64,000 nt of DNA from Branchiostoma floridae (Eukaryota > Chordata > Leptocardii > Amphioxiformes > Branchiostomatidae), in the NCBI RefSeq assembly GCF_000003815.2, contig NC_049996.1:3519144-3583143 (forward strand). The letters are read 5' to 3'. Positions within the stretch are counted from its first letter, which is position 1. Each line of letters starts with the position of its first letter. Under the pieces are notes generated by a model. It ran no database searches. It worked only from the letters and a program-made list of their open reading frames with translations, and was not told the origin of the DNA. Both the position numbers and the translations under genes were made by a program. Of this stretch, positions 1 to 10,893 are shown piece by piece.

Positions 1-160
1 GGTCTCTTTGCTAATGAAATCAATCTGCTGTGTATATCATTTACACTTGTTGACAGCTATGGTATAGTATTTAGCATGTAAGTTTTCCCGCCTGTTTTTC
101 GATACACCAATAAAATAGCAATTTTGTCGCCAAAATCCAACGTTTATTGGGATTTTATGT

Positions 161-373
161 TCAGATTATGAAATTATGGAACGGTTTGGTACTTAACATG
201 GTTCGGAAACCCCGCTGGTAAGAGATTTTGTAGAGCGCGTACGGAATGCAGAAACTGCCTAGGTACACAAAAAAGCACATCCAATCCGCGCCCATATACC
301 CCGTTAATAGATAGGCATGATACTCTAAGAATAACTTCGGTACATCCGAAATCTTTCCCGGTGCCGCAGCCAC
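161..373 (-). CDS. possible small single-pass membrane protein, 70 aa
   Basis: I do not recognise this protein. The ORF begins MAAAPGKISDVPKLF and has one hydrophobic stretch at about residues 30-48 (WMCFFVYLGSF..ALY) followed by basic residues, the layout of a small mitochondrial or secretory membrane protein. An AATAAA-like signal lies shortly after the stop on the same strand, and the sequence around the ATG is GC-richer than the flanks. Against it: the ORF is short, an opposite-strand ORF starts just beyond it, and no intron or paralogue is visible. It could be a complete small gene, the last exon of a longer gene, or chance. Confidence 0.3.
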   Translation of the reverse strand: MAAAPGKISDVPKLFLEYHAYLLTGYMGADWMCFFVYLGSFCIPYALYKISYQRGFRTMLSTKPFHNFII

Positions 374-713
374 TAACGCCTACCCCTCCAACGAATTGAA
401 ACACTATTACAAGAAGTACAAGAAAGAAAAGATGTCGGCGGAAACTGCAATAAAGGGACTTAACCATGACTGCGTTTTTGCAGGGGCGAGGGGAAGAAGG
501 AAGTATTTCTGCCACGATGTGTACGTGTGTTTTCCCCCGGTTTATCATGGTGACGTGAAGCAGCCCCGTTTGCAGCAAGCCGGCAGCTATACCCCGAGTA
601 ACTATGCCGTAAGGTTGCACCAGAATAGACTGGAGGGCGTCAGGCGTAGGTAAGTAGCAAAAATGATATTCTCAATGTTGTACTACAATGTGAGGTAGCC
701 ATCTGAGTTATAC
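374..713. other. no supported gene
   Basis: An 85-codon plus-strand ORF (396-653) ends beside a GGTAAGT donor-like sequence, but its composition is basic and irregular and no domain is recognisable. I see nothing else here. Confidence 0.3.
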
Positions 714-943
714 CCCCTTTCTACTAAGACGGCGCTCTCGCCGCGCTCTCTCTGCGACCTATAATTTCGCAGATCGCTCAACGAATCGTATAGAAACGAA
801 ATAAATCTTTTTATACTTTGCGTCTTTTGTAGTCTTCTCTGGCACACTTTTACATTTTGTACTCCGTATGAAATCAAAGGTTGCACATGTTCTATTTAGG
901 TCGCAGTGAGAGCGCAGCGCGATCGCCGTCTAGTGGAAAGGGG
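714..943. mobile_element. MITE with about 46-bp terminal inverted repeats
   Basis: The left end CCCCTTTCTACTAAGACGG is the inverted complement of the right end CCGTCTAGTGGAAAGGGG, and the complementarity continues inward through a GCGCTCTC/GAGAGCGC block to AGGTCGCA/TGCGACCT. The 230-bp element has no coding capacity. This is the architecture of a non-autonomous DNA transposon; I cannot assign the superfamily because no clear target duplication is visible. Confidence 0.75.
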
Positions 944-958
944 ACCTTAGGCCTATGT

Positions 959-1010
959 CACATTTCCAAGCAAACCGGGGCCCGGCCGGGCAGCTTTCGG
1001 GAACGAAAAG
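959..1010 (-). repeat. copy of a dispersed GGGGCCCGGCCGGG element
   Basis: A roughly 50-bp segment (CACATTTCC..CCGGGGCCCGGCCGGG..TTCGGGAACGAAAAG) recurs on either strand at 37893-37995, 38085-38145 and 58668-58722. It is a dispersed GC-rich repeat, perhaps one half of a palindromic element seen in full near 37.9 kb. Confidence 0.65.
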
Positions 1011-1161
1011 TATGATATAAAAGACAACAAACTATACGCATAAGGATGGGAATTGTTTTTGTATATTTTTACGTTTTCGTTTCAACAAATGTGACGTTAG
1101 CCTACTCGAACACGGTACCGCTATTTTACACCCCTCCCTTCCGAATACATCTCCAAGCAGT

Positions 1162-1262
1162 ATGCCCTAGCTTCACAGGATTCGAACCAAGGTCTCCAAG
1201 TTACCAACTAACTGGAACCAGAAGTACAACTGTGAACCGCTACCAGTTGAGCTACAGGGACA
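1162..1262 (-). repeat. tRNA-like sequence (pseudo-tRNA or SINE head)
   Basis: Read on the minus strand it has a tRNA A-box-like block (TAGCTCAACTGGTAGCG) and a B-box (GGTTCGAATCC), so it resembles an RNA polymerase III internal promoter. The distance between boxes is about 20 nt too long for a normal tRNA, and the acceptor and T stems pair only partly. I take it as a tRNA-derived relic; an intron-containing tRNA is less likely because no clean anticodon arm can be drawn. Confidence 0.45.
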
Positions 1263-1322
1263 TATATACCCGATTCTTTAAATGCATGTGGGTCTCAGTT
1301 TGGATGCCTGTAGCAATATAAC

Positions 1323-1837
1323 GTTATGTTTCTAAGCCTTGAAATATTTACTTGTAAACTTTTATCACGATTTAAACTCTGGAAACGTAAGATTCTCGAC
1401 TTTACGGGTCTGTGTACCCCTCTTAACCCCAGTAAAGATGAAAGTCTTAACATTTATAGTGTTTACATACCTATTATATTGATGTGACTTTACGAGTACA
1501 TATTACAGGGCCACCTACAGCATACTGTATAGTTTGGTACTTCGCTATATGGTATTTGATATACCGATGATGTAGCATGTGGAACGAAAACATCTAACAT
1601 TTTGGCACGGCAAAGTGAAACGTTCCTGTGAAACATTTTTGTTGAAGGCATATATATATATATTAGGAAATAGATATCATTTAGAAATAAAATTTCCTGG
1701 TATAGTTAGTTCTTACCAAGGTGAAAAACAAGTGATGATTTCAGATACATTTGATGTCGGAAAGAATCAATTTATCGACATCAAAAATTGGTAAAACCAC
1801 CCACAAAGTTTAGTGGATATCAAAGATTGCAGTTCAA
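1323..1837. other. AT-rich intergenic, no gene seen
   Basis: No ORF with recognisable protein character, no tRNA and no long repeat was found. A 71-codon ORF at 1579-1794 has no domain-like features. Confidence 0.4.
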
Positions 1838-2180
1838 CAGAGAGAGAGACAGAGACAGGGACAGAGAGAGAGACAGAGTTAGGCAGAAAGAGATAGAGAC
1901 ATGCAGAGACAGAGAGAGAGAGAGAGGCGCAGAGAGACAGAGACACGTAGAGAGATAGAGAGAGATAGTTGTAGAGAGACACGCAGAGAAAGAGAGAGAG
2001 AGAGAGCTATAGGGAGACGGAGAGAGAAAGAGACTCAGAGAAAGAGACAAAGTCAGAAATAGGCAGAGAGAGAGAGAGACAGAGAGAGAGAGAGAGACAT
2101 GTAGAGAGAGAGCCAGCCAGCCAGCTAGCTGGACAGACAGATAGACAGACAGATAGACAGACAGAGTGAGGTAGAGTCAG
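1838..2180. repeat. purine-rich (GAGA / GACAGA) low-complexity tract
   Basis: About 340 bp dominated by GAGAGA, GACAGA and GATAGACA units. The minus-strand ORFs across it (Ser/Leu repeats) are a product of the simple sequence, not genes. Such a purine strand can form a triplex or act as a GAGA-factor-type site, but nothing here shows function. Confidence 0.9.
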
Positions 2181-2189
2181 AGATAGCGA

Positions 2190-3400
2190 GTGGGGAGGGG
2201 GATATGAACCTGTTCAGGACAGAAATAGCCCCTCCAGTTTATGGGGTTGTTTTGATGACATTTGATGAGGATCATTTACCTATATAGCTATATCTTGCTG
2301 CTATACAAGTTTTTATGTTCTCTAATCTTTTCCGTGCTTAACACCAATTTCGGCTTTAACATTTCATATTCTAATGTTGTATGTATTGGGCTAACTTTGT
2401 TAGATTGTGTTCAAACTGCAAGTTACCTTCGCCAGAAGGATATGTTTTCGGTTTTGCTATTGTGGTGTGGATACATTGTGGGTTTGATGTCAAGAGCATA
2501 ACTCAAGAAGCTGTAGATGGATGTTCATGAAATCTAGTAAATAAGTAGATGCTGGTAAGACGGGGGTAAACTAAGAGAATGAACCTCCTAGCGGCTTCCA
2601 ATGTCACTGCAGTGGAACTTCAATCTTTCAGTTCAATTTTCCGGAAGTATACTATTACATCGTGGTTTTTCCGTAACGGATAGCTTGTGACTAGCCTTTC
2701 TCCATCATAACATAGAAATGCAAAATGAAACATAAATTCAAGGTGCAAAAATTTGACGCACATTCAACCACTGTACTCCCCCATTCGTTGAACCGCTAAT
2801 TGTCATTACCTCATTGGTTGAACTGTTAATTGTGATTGACAGTCGAGACTGACAACCGACTGTCAGAATGGCTGCTAGAATAAGAATCTTGATTTGGTCA
2901 TGCTAGCTATACGTGCCCGGCAGAAACACATACGCATGTGTGCGATTATTTCAGCTGGTGTGGTAGTAAATTGTACCCAACCCCACCCGAAAAGGTCGCG
3001 CAATTTCCTATTTTGATTCCACCCTACTGAGTAAGTCCTATCTTCAAAGCATTGCAGACGATATCCGATCCACAACTTGCTATTTGTTAGCAGTGGTCCA
3101 TGACATTGAGTACATGATAGCCTCCACCGGGCCTTTCCGTGGGGTTATGAATAGTAAAATTCAGCAAAAATAGAGTGAATTATTGGCTAGTAGTCAGTAC
3201 GCAAGAAGGGTCAAACTCACCCCTCAGAAGAGCGCTGGCAATAGACGTCCATTCTGGCTGTCCATCTAAATTATCGGTTCAACCAATGACAGGTTGGCAA
3301 TTATCGGTTCAACCAATGAGAGACACTCTGTGAATTATTTGCATCTTTGTGTGTCATTGTGCATTTCTACTTTTTTTGATGGAGATGGTCGGGACCGTAA
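2190..3400. other. intergenic with scattered short repeats
   Basis: No gene was recognised. The phrase GGTTCAACCAATGA and its complement recur at about 2770-2830 and 3280-3320, sometimes with ATTATCG in front, suggesting fragments of an old repeat. Otherwise I see nothing supportable. Confidence 0.35.
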
Positions 3401-3407
3401 ATGGGTA

Positions 3408-3545
3408 TCAGGACAGTTCGGCACATGGACACTTCGGCCCGGACACTTCGGCCCCAAGACCAGGACACTTCGGCCCCAAGTCCAGGACACTTCGGCCCCA
3501 AGTCCAGGACACTTCGGCCCCAAGTCCAGGACACTTCGGCCCTGC
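3408..3545 (+). repeat. 22-bp minisatellite (GGACACTTCGGCCCCAAGTC type)
   Basis: About five to six units of a 22-bp repeat with core GGACACTTCGGCC. The 22-bp period is not a multiple of three, so each translated frame cycles through the same three peptide fragments, which explains the overlapping ORFs here. The array is the inverted partner of 4000-4158. Confidence 0.9.
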
Positions 3546-3999
3546 TAGTTCCTGTGTGCGTGGGCATGCTATGCAATGTACAAATTAATCTCTTAGCTCG
3601 CAGTTGTAAGGACATTGATTTCGATATTTACGATGAACAGTTAATGCCAGTCGGGTGTTTTGAGCAGTAGATTCATTTTTAAGCTGTACATGTAAGTTAC
3701 CTATGTTGTACATTAAAAAAAATATCCGTAACAGGTCGCGTTGTGGAGTACTTTATAGGACTGTTTAAGACGGCTAACTATACATCGCAGTAGGTAAGAC
3801 TTCAAGTAAGCTAGGGTCATCCAGAAAAAAGGGATCTTCATGCCCCGAAAACGCAAAAAAATTGTTATCACTAATGACTATTTCCTCGAGTAAACAGGAG
3901 AACACTATATAATATACTGTACAAGTAAAATCATACGTCCTAGAATTATACGTTATTTAGTCAACTAAGGCTACGTGTTAGATAAATATTGTGGAGTAG

Positions 4000-4158
4000 A
4001 CTCGGGGCCGAAGTGTCCTTGGCTTGGGGCCGAAGTGTCCTTGGCATGGGACCGAAGTGTCCTCGGCTTTGGGCCGAAGTGTCCTCGGCTTGGGGCCGAA
4101 ATGTCCTGATTGCCAGGGGGCCGAAGTGTCCATGTGCCGAAGTGTCCGACATTCCCGT
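4000..4158 (-). repeat. inverted partner of the 22-bp minisatellite
   Basis: About six units of GGCCGAAGTGTCC(T)TGGCTTGG, the reverse complement of the array at 3408-3545. The outer junction GTCCATGTGCCGAAGTGTCC mirrors ACAGTTCGGCACATGGACAC in the left array, so the two arrays derive from one inverted duplication rather than independent expansion. They are separated by about 450 bp of unique AT-rich sequence. Confidence 0.9.
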
Positions 4159-4389
4159 AAATGGATTGGTCTATTGTTACCTTCCAATGCACAATGGTCA
4201 GCCTCCCTTGGCGAATCCTTCTCATATAAATCTTTATATGTGGCTTAACAAGAACGTTCAATGCAAAGTGTCATTTGGTGATAACTACTCATCGGCGTAA
4301 AACAGAATTTGGGACAGAGAATGTAAGGTCAACTGTTATGCCTACAGGGTAAGGGATGGGTGACTTTAGGGGATACATCTGTATCGTAT

Positions 4390-4890
4390 AACGGGATACT
4401 GTAACATGATTCTGGTGGGCTGGACCTAGCTTCAGGGTCAAGGTCATATAATGGATGATAGGGATGGTACTGTCCTTTGTCACATTGTCACAGGGTCACA
4501 GGGTCATGGGCGGGGGGTGATATAGACTTCCTGAGTCTTTTGACCAATGACGTCACATCTTCGTAAAACCAAGATTCTGCTGTTGGGCCTATCCTCAGGG
4601 TCAGGTCATAATGGAGGATATGGATGGTACTGTCCATCATCTACATTATTTAAGGAGTGTCACAGGGTTATGGGCGGGGGGTGATATAGACTTCTTGACT
4701 CTTTTAACCAATGACGTCACGGGTCCGTAAAACGTGATTCTGGTTGAGTAGGCCTAGCTTCAGGGTCATAATGGACAGGAATGGCTGGCATACAAATGGT
4801 CGTTTGTGTGTGTGTGTGTGTATGTGTGTGTGTGTGTGTGTGTGGGGGGGTCGTATGGCCTTCCTGACACTTTTTACCAATGACGTCACT
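4390..4890 (+). repeat. three imperfect tandem copies of a 165-bp unit
   Basis: Three diverged units each contain an AGCTTCAGGGTCA/TCCTCAGGGTCAG block, a run like GGGCGGGG, a TTCCTGA..CTTTT block and a CCAATGACGTCAC end. The TGACGTCA octamers lie at 4548-4555, 4712-4719 and 4881-4888, giving periods of 164 and 169 bp. The third unit is expanded by a (TG)n run. Confidence 0.8.
4804..4844. repeat. (TG)n microsatellite
   Basis: A roughly 40-bp GT dinucleotide run with one TATG interruption, inside the third 165-bp unit. Confidence 0.95.
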
Positions 4891-5335
4891 TGATGTAGGC
4901 AATATAAGGTCACGTGATGAAGTCGACGTAATGTAGTCTTAAGTTTGCCTTTGTTCATCCCGTATTCTGGATCTGGACTTTTTGCTATGTTACACAAGAA
5001 TGTCTTCTTCGTGTATCGTTTCAGGCACGCACCGCTGAACGTTCGCAACTTCACCGTACCAGGGTCGCAAGTGAGTCTCCACTGATGACGCCGTCGGAGG
5101 CCACGACACATCACACCGAAGAACAACCACCACACACACGAGACGGAGAAGACTGGGAAGAAAGAGAGAGAGAAGACTGAAGATCTGAAAAAGCAAGAAC
5201 ATGAAAGACACTGAGAAACAGAGATTATAAGAGAGAGACAGTTTCTTAAAGAGAGAATAAGGAAGTTCATGATACTAAGCTTAAGTGTACATGCGCAAGG
5301 TCAAGGGTGAAGGCCCCTGACACATAAACAAATCA

Positions 5336-5434
5336 TTATGCAAATGACCAATGGTTATGCAAATCTGCCGATGGTTATGCAAATTGAACGACATTTATGT
5401 AATTCGACCGATGGTTATGCAAATCAACCGATGG
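5336..5434 (+). repeat. five 20-bp repeats, four carrying ATGCAAAT
   Basis: Five successive units start TTATG(C/T)AA(A/T)T and end near CCGATGG; the first is 19 bp and the other four are 20 bp. Four contain a perfect ATGCAAAT octamer, the consensus site of POU (Oct) homeodomain factors; the fourth unit has ATGTAATT. The array is real; a regulatory role is only inferred. Confidence 0.85.
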
Positions 5435-7168
5435 GGGCTTTTACTTTTGATTTTGCGCATGCGTGCTTAACGTCGTGAACCACATTGTTGGAGAAGTGCG
5501 TTCGGGAAACGTCGGTCTTTTCCGTTGACGTTCCCGACGTTGTAACGATCCACGTTTGGTGGATCTCAAAAGCTTCTGTGACGTCATGCCAATCAAATGT
5601 ATAAGTATAACAGGAGGCAAATCTGATTGGCTAGCTCGAAATGATGAGATTAAAGTAAGATGCAGTCGCGAGGCACCACAGGATAAAAAGGTAGTGAAGA
5701 GTCTTTAAAAGTCAGAGATCTTGTAGACAAGACATATTGTAGAAATCATACAGCTACAGAACCTTATCATTTTTGTATACTTTTATTGCTGTAATTACTA
5801 AAGAGATGGTAGCATCATATCCAGCTCTTAAAGGGACTTTCCACGAATTCTAATTTTATGCTACATAGATGGTGGCCAATTGCATATTTAAATCGATACC
5901 GCATTGCATGTTGGGAAATATGTAAAACCACCATAACAATCTTGTCACTCCTTATAAGGAAACCAAAGATTACTGTCAACATTTGTTTACATCGATTTAT
6001 TCGATGCTTGTTTCAAAATAAACTACAACAGTAACTGCTTCGATCATGAATACCTAATTGCATATGAAAATAATTTCATCAGGTTGGTAGATCATAGGAC
6101 ATAGTTTTCTTTTACACTTCATTGCATATCTGCCATACTATCTAAACAAATGCCTGTCTAGCAAACTGCCCTTAAAATTGTTCACTGTGTAAAAACAGAT
6201 GTTGGTCCATCGTAGTTGATAAAAACTTTGACTGCCCTGGTGTATCTGGTATTTTCACGTGACGTCAGGCTGTGTTTGGACGTCAACCATGATGTTGGTG
6301 TCCTATTTGTGTTTCGATCGATCACCTGATTTGTGAGCACGTTATTTTAAAATCCAACCTTTGAGACGTTTTAGTCAAATCTTACTGTCACGTTTTATGC
6401 AGCTTGAGCTTACTGTCCAAAACTGGACTGTGTTTTGTTTAAAGGTTTACCAGTAATGCAAAACAAACAAAGAAATTATGGAACTGGAATGTAAGGGATG
6501 AAGAGATCATGGCAGAAATGTACAACTAACTCCTCCTAACAATTTGTAAACAACTTGAATAGAGGATCGCAAGTTTCACAACAAGATTCAATATTTCCTG
6601 ATACTCTGAAACATGAGCCTCAAAACAAAATGATTGGCATATACATGTATATCTCTGCAATGTCACTAATGTACCTTATTATGTTCAGTCCGGATCCGCT
6701 CTGCCCTTTTCAGCTTACACTGTTGAACAATTGAACTCCAATGCCAGTGGCACACAGAATACTAACAAGTTTCTTTGCTTCAATAAGTTTCTTTGCTGTT
6801 TCAGTTGGGTTTACGGAAAAGCCTGGGCCCAGCAGGCTAGCCTGCAGGCTAGCCAGGCCACCCTTTTTGGGCCCCAAGGCTATGGATGGGGTTTGGGCCC
6901 ATAATGGATTTTTTTTAAAGTTCAGGGTAACCGACAATTTCATTGCATGCAGGGTGCATTGGACAGAAGGCCACAGTTTGGTCATATCTATGGGGATTGG
7001 GTTTGGTTTACAATTATAATACAGCAATGAACAATCAACATCCAGTACAGTAACCCCCAGGCTTAGTGTATTTACTTTTCCTTCGACTATGATAACTGCC
7101 AGTCATTCCTACAATACTTATAGTGGCTATCAGTTATGGTCCTGCATGAGAGAAACAGATAACACAAA
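5435..7168. other. intergenic, no gene recognised
   Basis: No ORF has protein-family character. At about 6815-6900 a segment with CCTGGGCCCAGC and GGCTAGCC..GGGCCCCAAGGC is the inverted counterpart of 18030-18125, so the rolling-circle cluster between them is bracketed by copies of another repeat. Confidence 0.35.
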
Positions 7169-8407
7169 CTAGAAAGGCCGACATTTGCTTAAGAGCAAAT
7201 ACAGCATATTTCAGCCATACCCCTTCCCACGCAACATTGGACTGTTCCAAATCACCCCTGCGCAAAAATGGAACATCCTCTTAACAGTACATTATCCCCC
7301 AAAGTGGACTGGTATTGTGAATTGATTCCAGGTAAAAACAGAGCTTGCTTCTATTTTTCAGAAAATGACAATAATCACACCTTCCATTCAGAAAATTTTC
7401 ATCATGACTGAAAATTGTTGAATGACTTCATGTAATGTCATTAACAATTTTCAGTACGATAACTAGGTGTAAGTTTAAAAAAAGTATAAGCTCCTTGTGA
7501 TGTGGGTACATTTATTATTGCAATGAACTTTTTTTATTCAAGTAGGGCATACGATTTAATAATTATCAAGCAGGTGCAGGTACTGTAGGAGCGTTTGTTT
7601 TCTTCAAGCTGTAAAACTGTTAAACTGTTTTACTTTGTATGCAATCAGCCATCGAGCGTATTCTTATTTTAGTTTAACAACTTCCTGCCAGACCCGGAAG
7701 ATACGATTGAACCTTGTTCGAGGATTTATTTTCGTCTGTCTGGTCAGTCTGTTCATACCCTCGAGGCTGGCGCTGAGAGTGTTTTATTGGGCTGAAACTC
7801 TGGCAGTTTAAAGTTACTTACAATTTAAATGTTCAAAGTTTATGTCAAACAACAACAGCACTAGGAAATGTGGCCACTATAGACAGGTGGTCACTATAGA
7901 GAAAATGCTGATCTATTGACTAGGAGCCATACGTTACACATGATCATTAATCATATAAACATTGCACAGGTAAGCCAATTGTTTAGATGTACAATTAAGT
8001 TCAAATAATTCTGAAGAGAAATATTGATGAGAAAATAATCATTCTCGCCACTGTCTAACTTATAATTACGTATCAAAACTAAACGCAGATTTTCTAACTA
8101 ACGCACCTTTCGCCGACTTCATCAAAGGACCGCCGGCTATCAATCAAACACGGCTGTTGATTAGACTTAGAGTTTCAAACAGCCATGTGCTGTGTGCCAG
8201 TTGACAGCGAACTTCATGCTACGTGATGTTTTACATTGCTTGGACCTTCTTTCCTACAGCGGTGCTTCTACAAAATATTTAGACTGTAACACTGAGTCCC
8301 ACATGTTTTATGGAATAGAATTTGACGCAGAACAGCGTTTTTTGCTGGGTATTTTTCTTGAAACATGTTCGTGGGAATATCAGCGAGGCGGCGACGTAGG
8401 GATATCA

Positions 8408-9729
8408 GACCGTCAACAAAAGTCGCACGGCGGCTAACGGCGCATCGAAGATACTAGCGCTATAAATAAGCGCTTCAACTAAGGATGGCAACCCGTACAA
8501 CATTTTTGTATACTGTTGAGCTAAGTAAAGTTTGTTGTTTATGAGGTTTTAGTTGTCTTTGAAGCTTTGACCCGAAATATTTTAAAGTCAAATTGCTGAA
8601 GAGAAGTAAGTGACTGCTACGATTATCGTAGATATGGCCCAAAAAAACTGATAAAAGAAGCCTTCTCAATAGTCTAAAATGCAAGAGCTTCCGGGGGGGC
8701 TTCGCCCACCTGGGTCCCCCCCCCCCACAGTGGCCCTGCCCCTGGACCCCGCCAGGGACATTCGGCGGCCCCCGGACCCCTGTCCGACGCTTTGAAAAAA
8801 TCCTGGCGAGAAGTCTGTACGACCTGAGTCTTCAAGATAACGTATTGTGTGGTCCCGCTTATGAATATTAATTAGCCTTCGCTTTCCTCTTCGCTGATTG
8901 GCTGAACCATTAATTGAATTAACTCTTCCTGCCGGCTAGACGCAGGTGCAGATGTCGGCTCTGTGGGGTGAACGTCCGAAAGATCATGGCATGGAGAACG
9001 AAAGAAAACCAATTTCCCCTAAAAAAGTGCTGTAATTAAGCCTTTTACAGTACTTTATGCCAAAAATTTTACTTGGATCATTTTACCAACTATATTATGC
9101 CTATCCATACCAAATGTTACTCATACCAGGGTACAGGGGTGCAAAATATACCGTTATAAGACCGTCAACAACAGTCGCACGGAGCTAACAGCGCAGCGAA
9201 AATACCATCGCTAGCGTTTCAACTTCGGATAACAAGTTATAAGTACTGTTGAACTCAGTAACGTTAAAGTTTGTTTTTAGTTGCCTTTGACGGTTTGACC
9301 TGAAATAGTGTTACGCTAAACTCCTGAATAGAAGTTAAGTGACTGCTGCGATTATCATAGATATGCCCCTAAGAACTGATACAATATAAAGCCTTCTGAA
9401 TAGTGTAAAATGCGAGAGCCTTAGGCGGGCTTCGCTCCCCCTGGCGGGAACACTGCTATATACGGGATCATGAGGCCCCGCTTATGAATATTAATTAGCC
9501 TTTGGCCTCCTCTTCGCTGATTGGCTAGGTCTTTGATTCAATCAACTCTCCGGCTGACGCGCACAGGTGTGGCTCTGTGTGGGGTCACGGAAGGTCACGT
9601 CAGGAGGCCAAAAGAAAACAAATTTCCCCTCAGAAAAGTGCCAAAATTAATCATTTTAAAGTTGTTTATGTCAAAAATTTGACTTGAATCTTGTTACCAA
9701 GTATCCAGTGCCTATCTATACCAAATTTC
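8408..9729 (-). repeat. internal 752-bp direct duplication within the element
   Basis: Two diverged units begin GACCGTCAACAA at 8408 and 9160. Both then carry a TCGCACGG block, a CGATTATC block, an AATGC(A/G)AGAGC block, GCTTATGAATATTAATTAGCC and a CTATACCAAAT end. The second unit runs into the gap. The same pair is present in copies B and C, so the duplication predates the spread of the family. Confidence 0.75.
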
Positions 9730-10304
9730 NNNNNNNNNNNNNNNNNNNNNNNNNNNNNNNNNNNNNNNNNNNNNNNNNNNNNNNNNNNNNNNNNNNNNNN
9801 NNNNNNNNNNNNNNNNNNNNNNNNNNNNNNNNNNNNNNNNNNNNNNNNNNNNNNNNNNNNNNNNNNNNNNNNNNNNNNNNNNNNNNNNNNNNNNNNNNNN
9901 NNNNNNNNNNNNNNNNNNNNNNNNNNNNNNNNNNNNNNNNNNNNNNNNNNNNNNNNNNNNNNNNNNNNNNNNNNNNNNNNNNNNNNNNNNNNNNNNNNNN
10001 NNNNNNNNNNNNNNNNNNNNNNNNNNNNNNNNNNNNNNNNNNNNNNNNNNNNNNNNNNNNNNNNNNNNNNNNNNNNNNNNNNNNNNNNNNNNNNNNNNNN
10101 NNNNNNNNNNNNNNNNNNNNNNNNNNNNNNNNNNNNNNNNNNNNNNNNNNNNNNNNNNNNNNNNNNNNNNNNNNNNNNNNNNNNNNNNNNNNNNNNNNNN
10201 NNNNNNNNNNNNNNNNNNNNNNNNNNNNNNNNNNNNNNNNNNNNNNNNNNNNNNNNNNNNNNNNNNNNNNNNNNNNNNNNNNNNNNNNNNNNNNNNNNNN
10301 NNNN
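9730..10304. other. assembly gap (575 N)
   Basis: By alignment with copy B, the missing part corresponds to about 11137-12040, the 163-bp tandem array. ORFs spanning the gap are meaningless. Confidence 1.
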
Positions 10305-10495
10305 TTAGAGGCAGATATGAAAAAAACTGAGAAAAAAGCATCAAGGTATTGGCCCATTCTACCCCTGTGCCAAATTTCAGGTCATTCGGTCCAGGAACGG
10401 CGGAGATGAATCACTTTGAAGATTTGACAGGAGAAAGAAGAAAGAAACATTACGAATACAATATATTTCACCATACTATGTATGGCTGAAATATA

Positions 10496-10893
10496 ACAAC
10501 AGTACACATCATATACAACCCCTTCCCCCTCAGTAGTGGCAAGGTGAGTGGCAAGGTATTGGACCTAGCTGAGCAGAGCATGGGGCATTAACAAACATAC
10601 AGGTTGACACATAAAAACATGTAACATACATTCATTCCTGCATCTTAATGCTAACTGACACTTGATGGTTGGGACATCTGTTTCAAATTTGATGTTTTGG
10701 CAAACAGCCCTCATCCTAGGGGACCAACTGTTGTCTTGGGTTAATGTTACCACTGACCCAGTTTTTCCACAATTAGCAAGGAAATTTCATAAGAGGCCCA
10801 ACAATCCTTTCTGTACTTATTAGGCCTGACTGGAAGTATAACCAAAGAGAACATACTGTGTTCATATGTCAAAGAACTGTGGATGCTGGTTGT
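10496..10893. other. spacer between copies A and B
   Basis: Roughly 400 bp of unique-looking sequence separates the facing 5' ends of the two elements. No gene is visible. A phrase CACTGACCCAGTTTTT here recurs right of copy C (about 17994), which hints at an older repeat at the insertion locus. Confidence 0.4.

Larger units (their letters stand above)
7169..10495 (-). mobile_element. Helentron/HINE-like rolling-circle element, copy A
   Basis: The element is read on the minus strand. Its 3' end is at 7169 (CTAG followed by T) with an 18-nt hairpin ATTTGCT-CTTA-AGCAAAT at 7183-7200 just inside. Its 5' end at 10495 is a hairpin arm TATATTTCAGCCATAC preceded by T. The 5' arm is complementary to a subterminal block beside the 3' hairpin (7206-7220), that is, asymmetric terminal inverted repeats. 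These features, plus an internal tandem array and no coding capacity, fit non-autonomous Helentrons (HINE/DINE type). Copy A matches B and C over nearly its full length in the opposite orientation. The assembly gap falls inside its tandem array. Confidence 0.75.

Noticed and set aside
1767-2050. Ser/Leu-rich ORFs
   Set aside because: Simple-sequence GAGA tract.
3294-3670. Several overlapping ORFs with DTSAPSPGHFGP repeats
   Set aside because: A 22-bp minisatellite leaves all frames open; no protein is implied.
9684-10409. Open frames of 200-240 codons on both strands
   Set aside because: They consist almost entirely of the N gap.
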